From: Adiantum capillus-veneris
Lineage: Eukaryota > Streptophyta > Polypodiopsida > Polypodiales > Pteridaceae
NCBI GenBank assembly: GCA_014529385.2
Contig: CM043949.1
Coordinates: 146,549,850-146,613,849, forward strand
Length of the DNA stretch: 64,000 nucleotides
Direction: 5' to 3'
Every line of letters starts with the position of its first letter. The stretch's first letter is position 1. The notes below the pieces were generated by a model. It searched no databases. It was not told the DNA's origin and saw only the letters and a list, made by a program, of their open reading frames with translations. Below, in pieces: positions 32,357 through 41,629 of this stretch. The position numbers and the translations under genes were made by a program.

Positions 32357-34033
32357 GTGCATATTGATGCATCAAACTTTGCTATTGGGTGTGTTCTCAC
32401 TCAACCAGGAGAACATAAATTGGACTATCCCATTAGCTTTGCAAGCCGTCAATTGAACGATGCTGAAAGGAACTACACCACTACAGAGCGAGAAGGTTTA
32501 GCAATGGTTTATGCAGTAAAGAAATTTCGCTACTACCTTCTGGCAAACAAGTTTGTATTTTATGTGGATCATCAAGCGTTGCTGTATCTGGTAAACAAGC
32601 CATGCTCCACAGGAAGAATCACACGATGGTTGTTAATTCTTCTGGAGTTTGATTTCACGATTGTAGTGAGACCCGGTAAAAGGCACGTCATGGCTGATCA
32701 TTTGTCTCGCATACCCAATGGTGAAGCCCCTACAGGAGTTGATGATGAATTACCCGATACTTCCCTATTCATAGTTGAGACTATGCCTGAATGGAGTGAG
32801 AACATTGTTAACTTTTTAGTTAATGGTTTTCCACCCAAGGAACTTCGTAAGGATATCGCTCGAAGGCTAGTAAAAGAATGTGAACCCTATTGTTTGATTG
32901 TCGGAACTCTGTATAGACTAGGCAAGGACGATATTCTTAGGCGTTGTGCCCGCGAGGATGAATATTTGTATATCTTGCAAGAAGTACATATGGGCATAGC
33001 AGGAGGACATTTTTCAGGAGACCTGACTGCTAGAAAGGTGCTGCAACCAGGCTATTGGTGGCCAACTTTATTTAAGGATGCATCACTTTTTACAAAAGGG
33101 TGTGATGAGTGCCAACTTTACAAGACCACACAGCGCAAAGACAGAATGCCCTTACATCCTATTAAAGTAACCCAACCATTTGAAAAATGGGGCTTAGACT
33201 TTGTAGGTCCAATTAGTCCCGCAGCTCGCAACACTCAATCTCGATATATTCTAGTTGCTACGGACTATGTAACAAAGTGGGCTGAAGCTAAGGCTTCACA
33301 AAAAGCTGACGCGAGGACAACAGCTAAGTTTCGTTTTGAGAACATTATCACAAGATTTGGTTGCCCTTTTGAAATTGTTAGTGATAATGGTACCCATTTT
33401 ATAAATGAGGTAATAAGAGAGCTTACCACGACCTTTATGATATCCCACCATAAGTCTACACCTTATTACCCCCAAGCTAATGGACAAGCCGAGAGCACCA
33501 ACAAGACTCTAATCTCTATTTTAACCAAGACGGTAGAAGCTCATCGCACTGATTGGGATTTGAAGTTGACATCTGCTCTATGGGCTTATCGTACTGCTTA
33601 TAAAGTGGCTATTAATTGTACGCCATTCAAAATGGTATACGGCCAAGAAGCGGTTATGCCTTGGGAGTTTGTCATTCCTAGTCTTAGGGTAGCTTCGCAA
33701 GAAGGATGGAATGGTAACCCCTTAACCGAGCGTTTGTATATCTTAGAAAAACTAGACGAAGAGAGACAGTTAGCTGTGCAAAATGCTCTTGTGGAAAAGG
33801 ATAGGAGAAAGAAGTGGTTTGATCGCCATGTGAAGGACAAGGACATCAAAGTTGGTGATAAAGTCCTTATGTATGGAGTACGTAAAGAGAAGAAAAAGCT
33901 GAAACATGGTGGTAAAGGACCATATAGAGTATGTGAAATTACCCCACAACCCTTCGTGTGGAAACTCTTGATGGAGTTGAAACCATTGGATTCCTCAATG
34001 GGAGTAAATTCAAAAGATATTATGATCCTTTAA
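32357..34033 (+). CDS. pol: E1 RNase H and integrase
   Basis: 558 codons in the reverse transcriptase frame. RNase H: HIDASNFAIGCVLTQ, ERNYTTTEREGLAMVYAVKK and DHQALLYLVN, with catalytic D, E and D present. Integrase zinc finger: H-x4-GGHFSGD...CDECQLY (about residues 208-252). Catalytic core: KWGLDFVGP, VSDNGTHF and NGQAESTNK, giving an intact D, D, E triad. The C-terminal part has a KVGDKVLMYGVRK segment. A frame change near 33955-33965 ends the ORF at 34033, while the true continuation runs on in the 33958 frame. Confidence 0.9.
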   Translation: MHIDASNFAIGCVLTQPGEHKLDYPISFASRQLNDAERNYTTTEREGLAMVYAVKKFRYYLLANKFVFYVDHQALLYLVNKPCSTGRITRWLLILLEFDFTIVVRPGKRHVMADHLSRIPNGEAPTGVDDELPDTSLFIVETMPEWSENIVNFLVNGFPPKELRKDIARRLVKECEPYCLIVGTLYRLGKDDILRRCAREDEYLYILQEVHMGIAGGHFSGDLTARKVLQPGYWWPTLFKDASLFTKGCDECQLYKTTQRKDRMPLHPIKVTQPFEKWGLDFVGPISPAARNTQSRYILVATDYVTKWAEAKASQKADARTTAKFRFENIITRFGCPFEIVSDNGTHFINEVIRELTTTFMISHHKSTPYYPQANGQAESTNKTLISILTKTVEAHRTDWDLKLTSALWAYRTAYKVAINCTPFKMVYGQEAVMPWEFVIPSLRVASQEGWNGNPLTERLYILEKLDEERQLAVQNALVEKDRRKKWFDRHVKDKDIKVGDKVLMYGVRKEKKKLKHGGKGPYRVCEITPQPFVWKLLMELKPLDSSMGVNSKDIMIL

Positions 34034-34698
34034 GCCAAGAAGAACTACGGGCCATTCATCAAAAGAAGGCCGCCAAAGCACAAACCGAGTTAAAGAAGAT
34101 ACAAGCTCAAGCTGAGGCTAAGGAGCGACAACAACGTATAAGACAAAAACGAGAGGCTAACCTTGGAGTCACAAATGCATTCCACGTGGAAATCGAAGAG
34201 GATTGGTTGGACTCTGACACACCTCTACGATACCCTATTGAGTTAAATAGTGCCTATGGAAAAGTGCTATACAACGCCTTATTGGACACGGGTGCTAAAT
34301 ATAATCTGCTATCCTATGGGGTGTGGTGTCAGTTAGGGAAGCCACCTCTATCTAAGAGTATTATCCAAGTCAAGGGTGTCAACAAGAAAAAAACTACGGT
34401 TTTTGGAATCTGGCACACTTCTGTCAGTTATGACAATGGAATTGTAGCTCAAGACTTTTTGGTCATGCCTACTGGAACTATGGAGGGTAATATAAACCTA
34501 GGACGCACGTGGATGATAGCCACCAAATGCACTATTGATTGGGGGGCTGGGGGTGTCACAACGCAAAAACCAACTCTTATCCCTACCACTCAAGCCATAG
34601 TCCCTGAGATATTGCCTAAGGAAATAAAACCCAAGACATTGCATGCCCAGGAGGTTGAACCATACGTCCCCATAGCCCAACTCTCTAGATCTTCAACT
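33958..34698 (+). CDS. E1 integrase tail and second retropepsin
   Basis: About 247 codons, starting at GTG, so this is a continuation, not an independent start. Residues 1-25 finish the integrase C-terminus (TIGFLNGSKFKRYYDP). A charged K/Q/E-rich helix follows (about 28-68). Then comes a retropepsin-like domain: YNALLDTGAKYNLLSYGVW (DTGA at 110-113), FGIWHTSVSYD (149-159), AQDFLVMPTG and NINLGRTWM (178-186). Unlike the first protease, it has the canonical Asp-Thr-Gly. A second protease after integrase is not part of the usual Ty3/gypsy order. The frame is cut at 34698 by the copia insertion; the apparent last stop belongs to the copia LTR. Confidence 0.8.
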
Positions 34699-34917
34699 TG
34701 AAGTCGCGGAGCGGAGCGTGGGTCGACTCTCTCTCTCACACACACACACAGTGAGCTTACACAGTACAGTACGCAGAGATCTGTTAGAAGGGTTATCTCC
34801 CAATTCCTTAGTATTCACAAAGCATAAGTTAGTATATACAAAGAGTTAGAGGTAAGTGAGTTAGGCAGGCGGCCGGCCATATCCGCATAAGAGGCCACTT
34901 GGGCTTTAATCCCAACA
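34699..34917 (-). repeat. copia 3' LTR
   Basis: 219 bp; on the minus strand starts TGTTGGGATT and ends GCGACTTCA. Differs from the other LTR at two sites (CAGGCGG/CGGGCGG and TATCCGC/TATCAGC). Confidence 0.95.
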
Positions 34918-34930
34918 ACCTCCCACTTAA
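34918..34930 (-). promoter_or_regulatory. copia polypurine tract
   Basis: Minus strand TTAAGTGGGAGGT lies directly before the 3' LTR, in the form common to plant copia elements. Confidence 0.85.
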
Positions 34931-35001
34931 AGTCCAATGTGGCACTTTAAGTAACTGTAAATCTATGAACATAAATGTACAAAGATTTACATGGCTGCCA
35001 T

Positions 35002-36138
35002 CTATCCAATGCCCAACAACTCACGACAATGCACAAAGCCCTCTCCTGGAAGTCCCTTTGTGAGTAGATCAGCAGGATTGTCCTTGGTGTGGATCTTCAG
35101 CAGTTGTATCTGCTTGTCTTCAAGTACTTCCCTAATGAAGTGATATTTCACATCAATATGCTTAGTCTTCGAATGGAACACTGGATTCTTTGCCAATTGT
35201 ATAGCACTTTGACTATCACAATATAACTCTGGCATATCTGCATTGATTCCCAAGTCTGCAACCAATCTACCAAGCCAAATAGCTTCTTTGCATGCCTCAT
35301 TTGCTGCAACATACTCAGCTTCTGTAGTAGACTGCGTAACACAATCTTGTAATCGAGATCGCCATGATATGGCACCTCCAGCCAATGTAAAGACATAGCC
35401 TGATGTAGATCTCCTCTTATCCAAGTCTCCTGCATAATCTGAGTCAGTGTATCCTCTGACACTCAAATCCTGACTACCATAGCATATGCGCATACTCTTT
35501 GTATGTTTTAAGTATCTCATGATACCTTTCACTGCCTCCCAATGTTTCTTGCCGGGATTTGACATATATCTGCTAACCACTCCCACTGCAAATGCAATAT
35601 CCGGACGTGTAGCAATCATTGCATACATCAAACTACCCACTGCAGACGCATATGGAATCTTATCCATTTCAGCCTTTTCTTCCTCAGACACAGGACAATC
35701 TTGTTTGCTAAGTTTCACATATGGTGGCAATGGAACACTCAATGCCTTTCCCTTCTCCATATTGAAACGTTGCAAAACCTTGTCAATATACTCTGTTTGA
35801 GATAACCAAATCAACTTCTTTGATCTGTCTCTCTCAATGCGCATACCAAGTATATGACTTGCCTCACCCATGTCTTTCATGTCAAACGATTTTGCCATCT
35901 TTGACTTCAAAGCTGAAATTTCTTCCAAGTGTTTGCCAGCAATTAACATGTCATCCACATACAAAATAAGGATCAGCCAACTGCCATCCTTAGCCTTCTT
36001 TGTATATAGACAGTGATCGAACTCACTACGTTTGTAGCCTTGAGAAAGCAGAAACTGGTGGAACTTATGGTACCATGCCCTCGGTGATTGTTTTAAGCCA
36101 TAAAGACTCTTTAACAACTGGCATACCAAATGTTCCAT
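35002..36138 (-). CDS. pol: copia reverse transcriptase (C-terminal part) and RNase H
   Basis: 378 codons in the same frame as the upstream ORF, separated from it by one TAG. CQLLKSLYGLKQSPRAWY leads to LILYVDDMLIAGK (YVDD at residues 60-63). Then RNase H: GYTDSDYAGDLDKRRSTSGY, STTEAEYVAANEACKEAIWL and ELYCDSQSAIQLA, all catalytic acids present. It ends with KDNPADLLTKGLP, typical of copia C-termini. The ATG at 36138 is internal to the reverse transcriptase domain and not a natural start. Confidence 0.95.
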   Translation of the reverse strand: MEHLVCQLLKSLYGLKQSPRAWYHKFHQFLLSQGYKRSEFDHCLYTKKAKDGSWLILILYVDDMLIAGKHLEEISALKSKMAKSFDMKDMGEASHILGMRIERDRSKKLIWLSQTEYIDKVLQRFNMEKGKALSVPLPPYVKLSKQDCPVSEEEKAEMDKIPYASAVGSLMYAMIATRPDIAFAVGVVSRYMSNPGKKHWEAVKGIMRYLKHTKSMRICYGSQDLSVRGYTDSDYAGDLDKRRSTSGYVFTLAGGAISWRSRLQDCVTQSTTEAEYVAANEACKEAIWLGRLVADLGINADMPELYCDSQSAIQLAKNPVFHSKTKHIDVKYHFIREVLEDKQIQLLKIHTKDNPADLLTKGLPGEGFVHCRELLGIG

Positions 36139-36165
36139 GCCTTTCTCAACAAACCCTTCTGGCTG

Positions 36166-38976
36166 CTACATGTAAATTTCCACATCTAAATCACCATGCA
36201 AGAACGCTGTCTTGACATCCATTTGGTGCAACACCAAATCCAATATAGCAACCAATGCAAGAAAGCATCTCAATGTAGTCATCTTGACCACTGGAGAGAA
36301 GACTTCATCAAAGTCAATGCCTTGTTCTTGCTTAAAGCCCTTGGCAACAAGCCTTGCTTTGTACTTTGGCTGACTATCATGAGCGGTGATCTTATACCTG
36401 TAAACCCATTTACAAGGTAGAGCCTTTTTGCCCTGTGGTAATTTAACCAACTTCCATGTCTGGTTTTTATGCAGAGTTGTCATCTCTGACTGCATGGCCA
36501 ACTGCCATTTTTTCGAGTCAACCACTTGTAATGCTTCCTTGTAACAAGATGGTTCTCCGCAATCTGTGAGCATGACATAATTTAGAGATGGCACATAACG
36601 ATCAGGTGGTTTGGAGACACGCTCAGAACGTCTCACCACAACTGATTCTGCCTCTCTAGCCACTATAGGCTGTTCCTGAGCCTGACCATGCTGTCTTGAT
36701 GTGCTAGCACTAGGTCCATCTTCCCTGAAGACAACTCTTCTGATCTCCTTTGTCTTCTCTGGCTTAGCGTGAAACTTGGCTTCATTGAAATGCACATCAT
36801 TGCTACAAATAAGCTTTCTGGACTCAGGATCCCAAAGCCGGTAACCCATCTCGCCCGATTCTCCGTAGCCAAGAAATATACACTTCTTGCTCTTTGGTTC
36901 TAACTTATTTCTGAACTCCTTAGGAATATGGCTATAAGCTTCACAACCAAAGACTCTGAGATGCTTATACGAAGGTGCCTTGCCTGTCCATAGCATCTCG
37001 GCCACTGCACTCTTATCCAGAACCCTACTAGGAGACCTGTTGATCAAATGGACTGCTGTAGCCACTGCTTCCGCCCAAAATCCATCAGGCAACTCAGCAT
37101 TTGACAACATGCTTCTGACCTTCTCTTGTATGGTCCTATTCATACGTTCTGCAACCCCATTCTGTGAAGGATTATATGGTGCAGTAAGTTCCCGCTTAAT
37201 CCCTTTTGCTTCACAAAAGTCTTGAAAAGCTTTGGAAACGTACTCTCCACCATTGTCAGTTCTCAAGCACTTCAGCTTCTGACCACTCTGATTCTCCACC
37301 AGCTGCAAGAATGTCTTAAAGACCTTGAGCACCTCATCCTTGTGCTTCAAGAAGTAAACCCATACTTTGCGAGAATAGTCATCTATGAATGTACAAAAGT
37401 ACGCTGCTCCCCCTAGTGACAAACTAGGCATTGGTCCGCATAGGTCACTGTGTACAAGAGCTAACCGTTCGTCCCTACGATTCCTCTTTGATCTATGCGG
37501 TTCCTGTGTTTGCTTACCATAAACACAATGCTCACAAAACTCGAAATCTTGAAATGAAAGGCCAGGCAAATAACCATAATGAGAAAGTATTTCCATTCCT
37601 CTTTTTGACATATGTCCCAACCTACGATGCCACAGTGACACACTTGGCTGCTCAATCACATTAATTACATGGTTTTTAACCTCTGAAACATGTAAAGTGT
37701 ACAGAGTTCCTGACTTGCTGCCATGTGCTACAGTCATCGAACCTTTGGAGATCTTCCAAGCGCTGTTCCCAAAAACTGTCACATAACCCGCATCATCCAA
37801 CTTCCCTGTACTAATCAAGCTCTTTCGGATTGCTGGAACATGTCTGACATTCTTGAGCCATAAAGAAGAGCCATTCTGAAACTTCAACTGCACATCTCCC
37901 ACTCCAAGTATGTCACAAACCTGCTCATTGCCAAGTCTGACATAGTCTTTAGTAGCCACATGTGATGTAAACCACTCTTTGTGCGGAGAAACATGTAAAG
38001 ATGCCCCTGAGTCGATAATCCAATCACTCATAGCATGTCCATCCTCTGCAGTCAAGAAAACAGAATCAAGATTGCTTGTAAGGAAGATGTCACCAGCTGC
38101 TATACCAGAATCACTGTCTGAACCAGATCCTGTGACATTCACCTCTTCAATCTTCACTGAACTCTTCTTTTCATCTTGCTCAGAACTCTTTGTTTTGCCT
38201 TTTTCTTGTTTCCACTTCGTACAGTCTCGCTTCATGTGACCCTTCTTGCCACAATGGTAGCATTCTATGTCATCCTTTGACTTCGAATCACGAGACTTAC
38301 TTCGGTTTTGTGCCTTCTTACCCTTCTTCTCTTTAAACTGTTGTCTCCCTCGAACGACCAAAGCACTATTGCCTTTGCCTTTGTCAATGTTCTTCCTGTT
38401 CACTTCCTCTGTGAGCAAGCTGCCTTCTACATTGGCACTTGTAAGACCTTCTGGCGCGACAGAATTACTTAACGCTGTACGAAAAGTATCCCAACTGTCT
38501 GGCAAAGTGATTAAGAGAAACATAGCCTTCACTGAATCTGGAAAGACTATCTCCTGTGCTGTTAACTGGCTGAAAATTGAGTGAAATTCATTCAGATGAT
38601 TTGACATGGCTGTCCCTTCCTTCATCTTCAAATCCACCAATTTCTTGAGCCAGTAAATCTGAGAAGCAGCACTTTGTTTCTCGTACATATCACATAGCTT
38701 TTGCCATACGCCATACGCTGTAGTCTCTTCTGCTACGTTGAAGTAAACATTTTCTGCCAGTGTCAGCATGATTGTGGAACAAGCTAACTCGTCAAGCTCT
38801 TCCCACTCATCTTGAGCCATAAATTCTGGTCTCTCCCCTTTGAGCTTCAGTGGCTTCACTTGTTTTTTCTGCACCAAAACCTGCCAAATCTGCTTCTTCC
38901 AGAATGGGAAGTTTGTGCCATCCAGCTTCTTTATGTTGTAAAGAGTCTCACTGTGAGAAGATGCCATATCTGCCAA
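36166..38976 (-). CDS. gag-pol: copia gag, protease, integrase and N-terminal reverse transcriptase
   Basis: 936 codons from an ATG followed by ADMASSHSETLYNIKKLDGT, the usual copia gag opening. CCHC knuckle CYHCGKKGHMKRDC lies at about residue 239. Protease WIIDSGASLHVS has the D-S-G active site. Integrase: HRRLGHM...CEHCVYGK zinc finger, then HSDLCGPM, TDNGGEYVS and NGVAERMNRTI (intact D, D, E). Reverse transcriptase starts at KWVYRYKITAHD and reaches MDVKTAFLHGDLDVEIYM before TAG at 36166-36168. The next codon is CAG and the frame then continues unchanged, so one C-to-T change could have made the stop. Otherwise it looks full length. Confidence 0.95.
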   Translation of the reverse strand: MADMASSHSETLYNIKKLDGTNFPFWKKQIWQVLVQKKQVKPLKLKGERPEFMAQDEWEELDELACSTIMLTLAENVYFNVAEETTAYGVWQKLCDMYEKQSAASQIYWLKKLVDLKMKEGTAMSNHLNEFHSIFSQLTAQEIVFPDSVKAMFLLITLPDSWDTFRTALSNSVAPEGLTSANVEGSLLTEEVNRKNIDKGKGNSALVVRGRQQFKEKKGKKAQNRSKSRDSKSKDDIECYHCGKKGHMKRDCTKWKQEKGKTKSSEQDEKKSSVKIEEVNVTGSGSDSDSGIAAGDIFLTSNLDSVFLTAEDGHAMSDWIIDSGASLHVSPHKEWFTSHVATKDYVRLGNEQVCDILGVGDVQLKFQNGSSLWLKNVRHVPAIRKSLISTGKLDDAGYVTVFGNSAWKISKGSMTVAHGSKSGTLYTLHVSEVKNHVINVIEQPSVSLWHRRLGHMSKRGMEILSHYGYLPGLSFQDFEFCEHCVYGKQTQEPHRSKRNRRDERLALVHSDLCGPMPSLSLGGAAYFCTFIDDYSRKVWVYFLKHKDEVLKVFKTFLQLVENQSGQKLKCLRTDNGGEYVSKAFQDFCEAKGIKRELTAPYNPSQNGVAERMNRTIQEKVRSMLSNAELPDGFWAEAVATAVHLINRSPSRVLDKSAVAEMLWTGKAPSYKHLRVFGCEAYSHIPKEFRNKLEPKSKKCIFLGYGESGEMGYRLWDPESRKLICSNDVHFNEAKFHAKPEKTKEIRRVVFREDGPSASTSRQHGQAQEQPIVAREAESVVVRRSERVSKPPDRYVPSLNYVMLTDCGEPSCYKEALQVVDSKKWQLAMQSEMTTLHKNQTWKLVKLPQGKKALPCKWVYRYKITAHDSQPKYKARLVAKGFKQEQGIDFDEVFSPVVKMTTLRCFLALVAILDLVLHQMDVKTAFLHGDLDVEIYM

Positions 38977-40020
38977 ACTGTTTACTCCTGAGAAAAATCC
39001 GGCAGAGTTTCCCCTGTAAACTGGCCTCTGTACACAGTAAACAAGCTATAATCAACAAGCTGAACACCTCTCCTCAAGAACTGTCAGTATTTTTGAAAAT
39101 TTTTGACAGAGTCTCCCCTGTAAACTGAGCTCTGGGAACCAAAAGATAGCTCAAAAAACAATCATAAATAGCTGACCAATGACAAATCTAAAAAATCCCT
39201 GTAATATGCTGTCCTGTAAGCATACACTGTCTCCTCTCTGGACGATGACAGAACCTGTATCTGTCTCAAGACTGAACCCTGAACAATGCCTCAACGGCCT
39301 GACGCATAAGATGCAATCCAGTGTCTACACAAAGTCATACATCCTAAGGGATAAAAGTCGCCGAAGAGGATGCGTGTAGAGGGGAACTCCAGCAACCTAA
39401 TCCACCTCACACTGGGTAACCCAGCCCCCAGTGCTTGGCTTCAAAAAACCTCACACACGACCCTCTCAGATGGCTCAGCAAACTGCCCAGAACTAGCATA
39501 CATCCTATAATAGACCAATCACTGTCCTATGACCGCTGCGGCGGTCTGTCTGCTAGCGTGACTCACAACTAGCAGACCCACAATCACAGTACATCAATCT
39601 GCAATACATGCCAATGGTGTCAAGCCGTCGTATGGCCACACCTCCCCTGGAACCTGGCAAGCACAAGAAGTAACAATGCAGACTGCAATATATATATCTG
39701 ATGATATATATGTGTACCTGGTCTATAGATGATGCTCTGAAGACTAATAGGTGATGTATGTCGATGCCGATATTGATGTCGACCACCTCCTGCTTGCCAA
39801 TCTACACAAGACGGATTTCTTTGTGGCTGAAATCTATCTTCTGCTGTAGTGCTCAGAACGAAATTCTGAGGGCATAAACGGCTTCGAAAGGGGGGTAAAA
39901 CTCCAGGTCGCCTGCTGGAAACGCTCCCGGAACGCCGAGTGTGAATTTTCGAACTCCGGATCCAGAATCTGCCGGAAAAGTGCGCGCGCGCGCGATTGCG
40001 CAAATCCGCACTGAACCAAT
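38977..40020 (-). other. copia 5' leader
   Basis: About 1.05 kb between primer site and gag ATG, long for a copia leader. Two related segments (CAGAGTTTCCCCTGTAAACTGG at about 39002 and CAGAGTCTCCCCTGTAAACTGA at about 39107) and the GC-rich block near 39984-40005 may matter for packaging or translation. Overlapping open frames (39620-40154) show no domain. Confidence 0.6.
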
Positions 40021-40032
40021 GCTCTGATACCA
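40021..40032 (-). promoter_or_regulatory. copia primer binding site
   Basis: Minus strand TGGTATCAGAGC, the canonical tRNA-iMet complement, two bases inside the 5' LTR. Confidence 0.95.
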
Positions 40033-40034
40033 AT

Positions 40035-40253
40035 TGAAGTCGCGGAGCGGAGCGTGGGTCGACTCTCTCTCTCACACACACACACAGTGAGCTTACACAG
40101 TACAGTACGCAGAGATCTGTTAGAAGGGTTATCTCCCAATTCCTTAGTATTCACAAAGCATAAGTTAGTATATACAAAGAGTTAGAGGTAAGTGAGTTAG
40201 GCGGGCGGCCGGCCATATCAGCATAAGAGGCCACTTGGGCTTTAATCCCAACA
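40035..40253 (-). repeat. copia 5' LTR
   Basis: 219 bp, 99 percent identical to the 3' LTR. A TATA-like TGTATATACT occurs about 85 bp from its start on the minus strand, followed by a (GT)n(GA)n tract near the end. Confidence 0.95.
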
Positions 40254-40258
40254 CAACT

Positions 40259-40960
40259 GATGTAGTTGAAAGAAAGCTTGAGACACACAAGAACCATCCT
40301 AATATAACAAAGAAAGCATATTAGTGGGTCCCTAAATCTTCTTTAGTAACCATGGCTGATGCTAAAAAACGGAAGCCTCGTAAGAAACGTCCCACTCGTT
40401 CCAAGAAATGTAAGAAAACGTGGCGCTGGATTCCTAAACGACTATTAAAAGCCCAAGGATACTATAAAGGAAATGATCAAATCTGGGTGCCCAAACGTAA
40501 ATTGTACTCTTACCTGTCACCTGACCCATGTAAACCAAATCCTATGGCTCCAAAACAAATTGAAAATCGTGGAAAGGAAAAAATCACGGAATGCGACACA
40601 CCTGCTCCAGAGCTAGTTTGGGTACCAAAGAAAAAACGATTTGTTCCACCTAGCTCAGGAACAGGAAAAGCAAATGAAGCTTCTTGCTCTTCATGTAGTT
40701 CCGATACGGAAATAGAAGCTTTGACACAACCTCCACCTACCATTGTACATATCCATACAAGCAAGAAGGAGTTTGCACCTCCCGTTGTAGATTCACCACC
40801 TCCAACAATGTTGCAAATAAAATCATGGGAGAGTACCTTACCACCCTTGCAACTAGATGAAACACATAGGGTGATCGAAAACTATTGGTTAAAGCCTTTA
40901 CCCATAACAACTTGGAACAATTGGTTTCAAAAGGTGACGACATCATTCCAAAAAGTATGA
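40259..40960 (+). CDS. E1 W-x-P-K repeat domain
   Basis: Beyond the copia insertion the second-protease frame resumes in phase, meets one TAG (40321-40323, AAG in E2) and runs on to 40960. It has a strong ATG context at 40352 (ACCATGGCT) giving 202 codons. The N-terminus is very basic (AKKRKPRKKRPTRSKKCKK). Four W-[IV]-P-K units are spaced irregularly: WVPKSS, WRWIPKRLL, QIWVPKRKL and LVWVPKKKR. The C-terminus is Pro-rich with a conserved ENYWLKPLPITTWNNWFQKV segment, also found in E2. Function unknown; charge suggests nucleic-acid binding (inference). It could be made as the C-terminus of pol or from its own ATG. Confidence 0.7.
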
Positions 40961-40969
40961 TCTACCCAA

Positions 40970-40985
40970 GGAAGGGGGAGTGTTT
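40970..40985 (+). promoter_or_regulatory. internal purine tract resembling a polypurine tract
   Basis: AAGGAAGGGGGAGTGT, just after the W-x-P-K stop, closely resembles the terminal tract AGGAAGGGGGGCA (42985-42997). It is conserved in E2 (about 55724-55740, minus strand). It could be a secondary plus-strand initiation site; this is inference. Confidence 0.4.
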
Positions 40986-41055
40986 GCTGACATCCGTCAT
41001 TCACTTGCTTCCCTCTCAACCTTCCACCCTGACCTCTCCATCTCCAATCTTAGGG

Positions 41056-41072
41056 AATGTATATATAAAGCC
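41056..41072 (+). promoter_or_regulatory. internal TATA box
   Basis: GGGAATGTATATATAAAGCCTTATAC, with TATATATAAA at about 41061-41070, lies about 140 bp before the ATG of the acidic ORF. The same block is conserved in E2 (about 55630-55650, minus strand) although E2 lacks the ORF. A subgenomic promoter is a reasonable reading but unproven. Confidence 0.45.
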
Positions 41073-41206
41073 TTATACTCACAAAAACAAGATAAAAAAG
41101 TAAAAGAGCAAGAGCCATAACACAATATAATAAAAACAAATTATGCACAAGAACACGACCCTTGTAATATTTGCACTCTAACCATCATCTATTTGCGTGT
41201 ACAGAT

Positions 41207-41629
41207 ATGGCTAGTACGCTAGAGTCATCCACTCCTGCCTTGGGTGAGAGGTACCCTCGTTACTTTTCACAAATGTTTCACATGGTCTTTCCAGTGCTTG
41301 CATGTGAATGGGATTTGATAGGTACGCTAGCATGTGAGAGGAATTTTGAGGAGTTAGAATGGCTGATACGTCTCTTGACCACGTCTGATCCATACTTAGT
41401 AGAGAGCGTTTCTCCCATTGCACAAGCCTACCCTTTTGACCAAGATGACTATTGGCGTCTAGTGACCTTCTTAGTAAACATGGGCACCTATGATGAAGAA
41501 GAAAATTTACATGACTACCCGGATGGCACATATGGTCTCATGGATGATGACTTTGTTTATCTCGACGACGAGGATAGGGGTTTAGCCTTAGGGTTTCCCC
41601 CCAACCTCTACAATATCCTATTCCCTTGA
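41207..41629 (+). CDS. E1 3' accessory ORF, acidic 140-aa protein
   Basis: From the ATG at 41207 (MASTLESSTPALGERYPRYF) about 140 codons run to a stop at 41629; the open frame itself starts at 41171. The protein is acidic and aromatic, with hydrophobic blocks (MFHMVFPVLACEWDLIGTLAC) and a C-terminal acidic patch (DDDFVYLDDEDR). No signal peptide, clear membrane span or family that I recognise. It is separate from pol, lies downstream of the internal TATA box and is absent from E2. A regulatory or envelope-like role cannot be claimed. Confidence 0.5.
   Translation: MASTLESSTPALGERYPRYFSQMFHMVFPVLACEWDLIGTLACERNFEELEWLIRLLTTSDPYLVESVSPIAQAYPFDQDDYWRLVTFLVNMGTYDEEENLHDYPDGTYGLMDDDFVYLDDEDRGLALGFPPNLYNILFP

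Larger units (their letters stand above)
34699..40253 (-). mobile_element. nearly intact Ty1/copia element, minus strand
   Basis: Bounded by 219-bp LTRs (34699-34917 and 40035-40253) differing at 2 positions, with target duplication CAACT at 34694-34698 and 40254-40258. Primer site, polypurine tract and full gag-pol order are present; the only coding defect seen is one in-frame TAG. Integrase before reverse transcriptase defines copia. It lies inside E1 coding sequence and is therefore younger than E1. By LTR identity it is the most recent LTR insertion that can be dated here. Confidence 0.95.
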
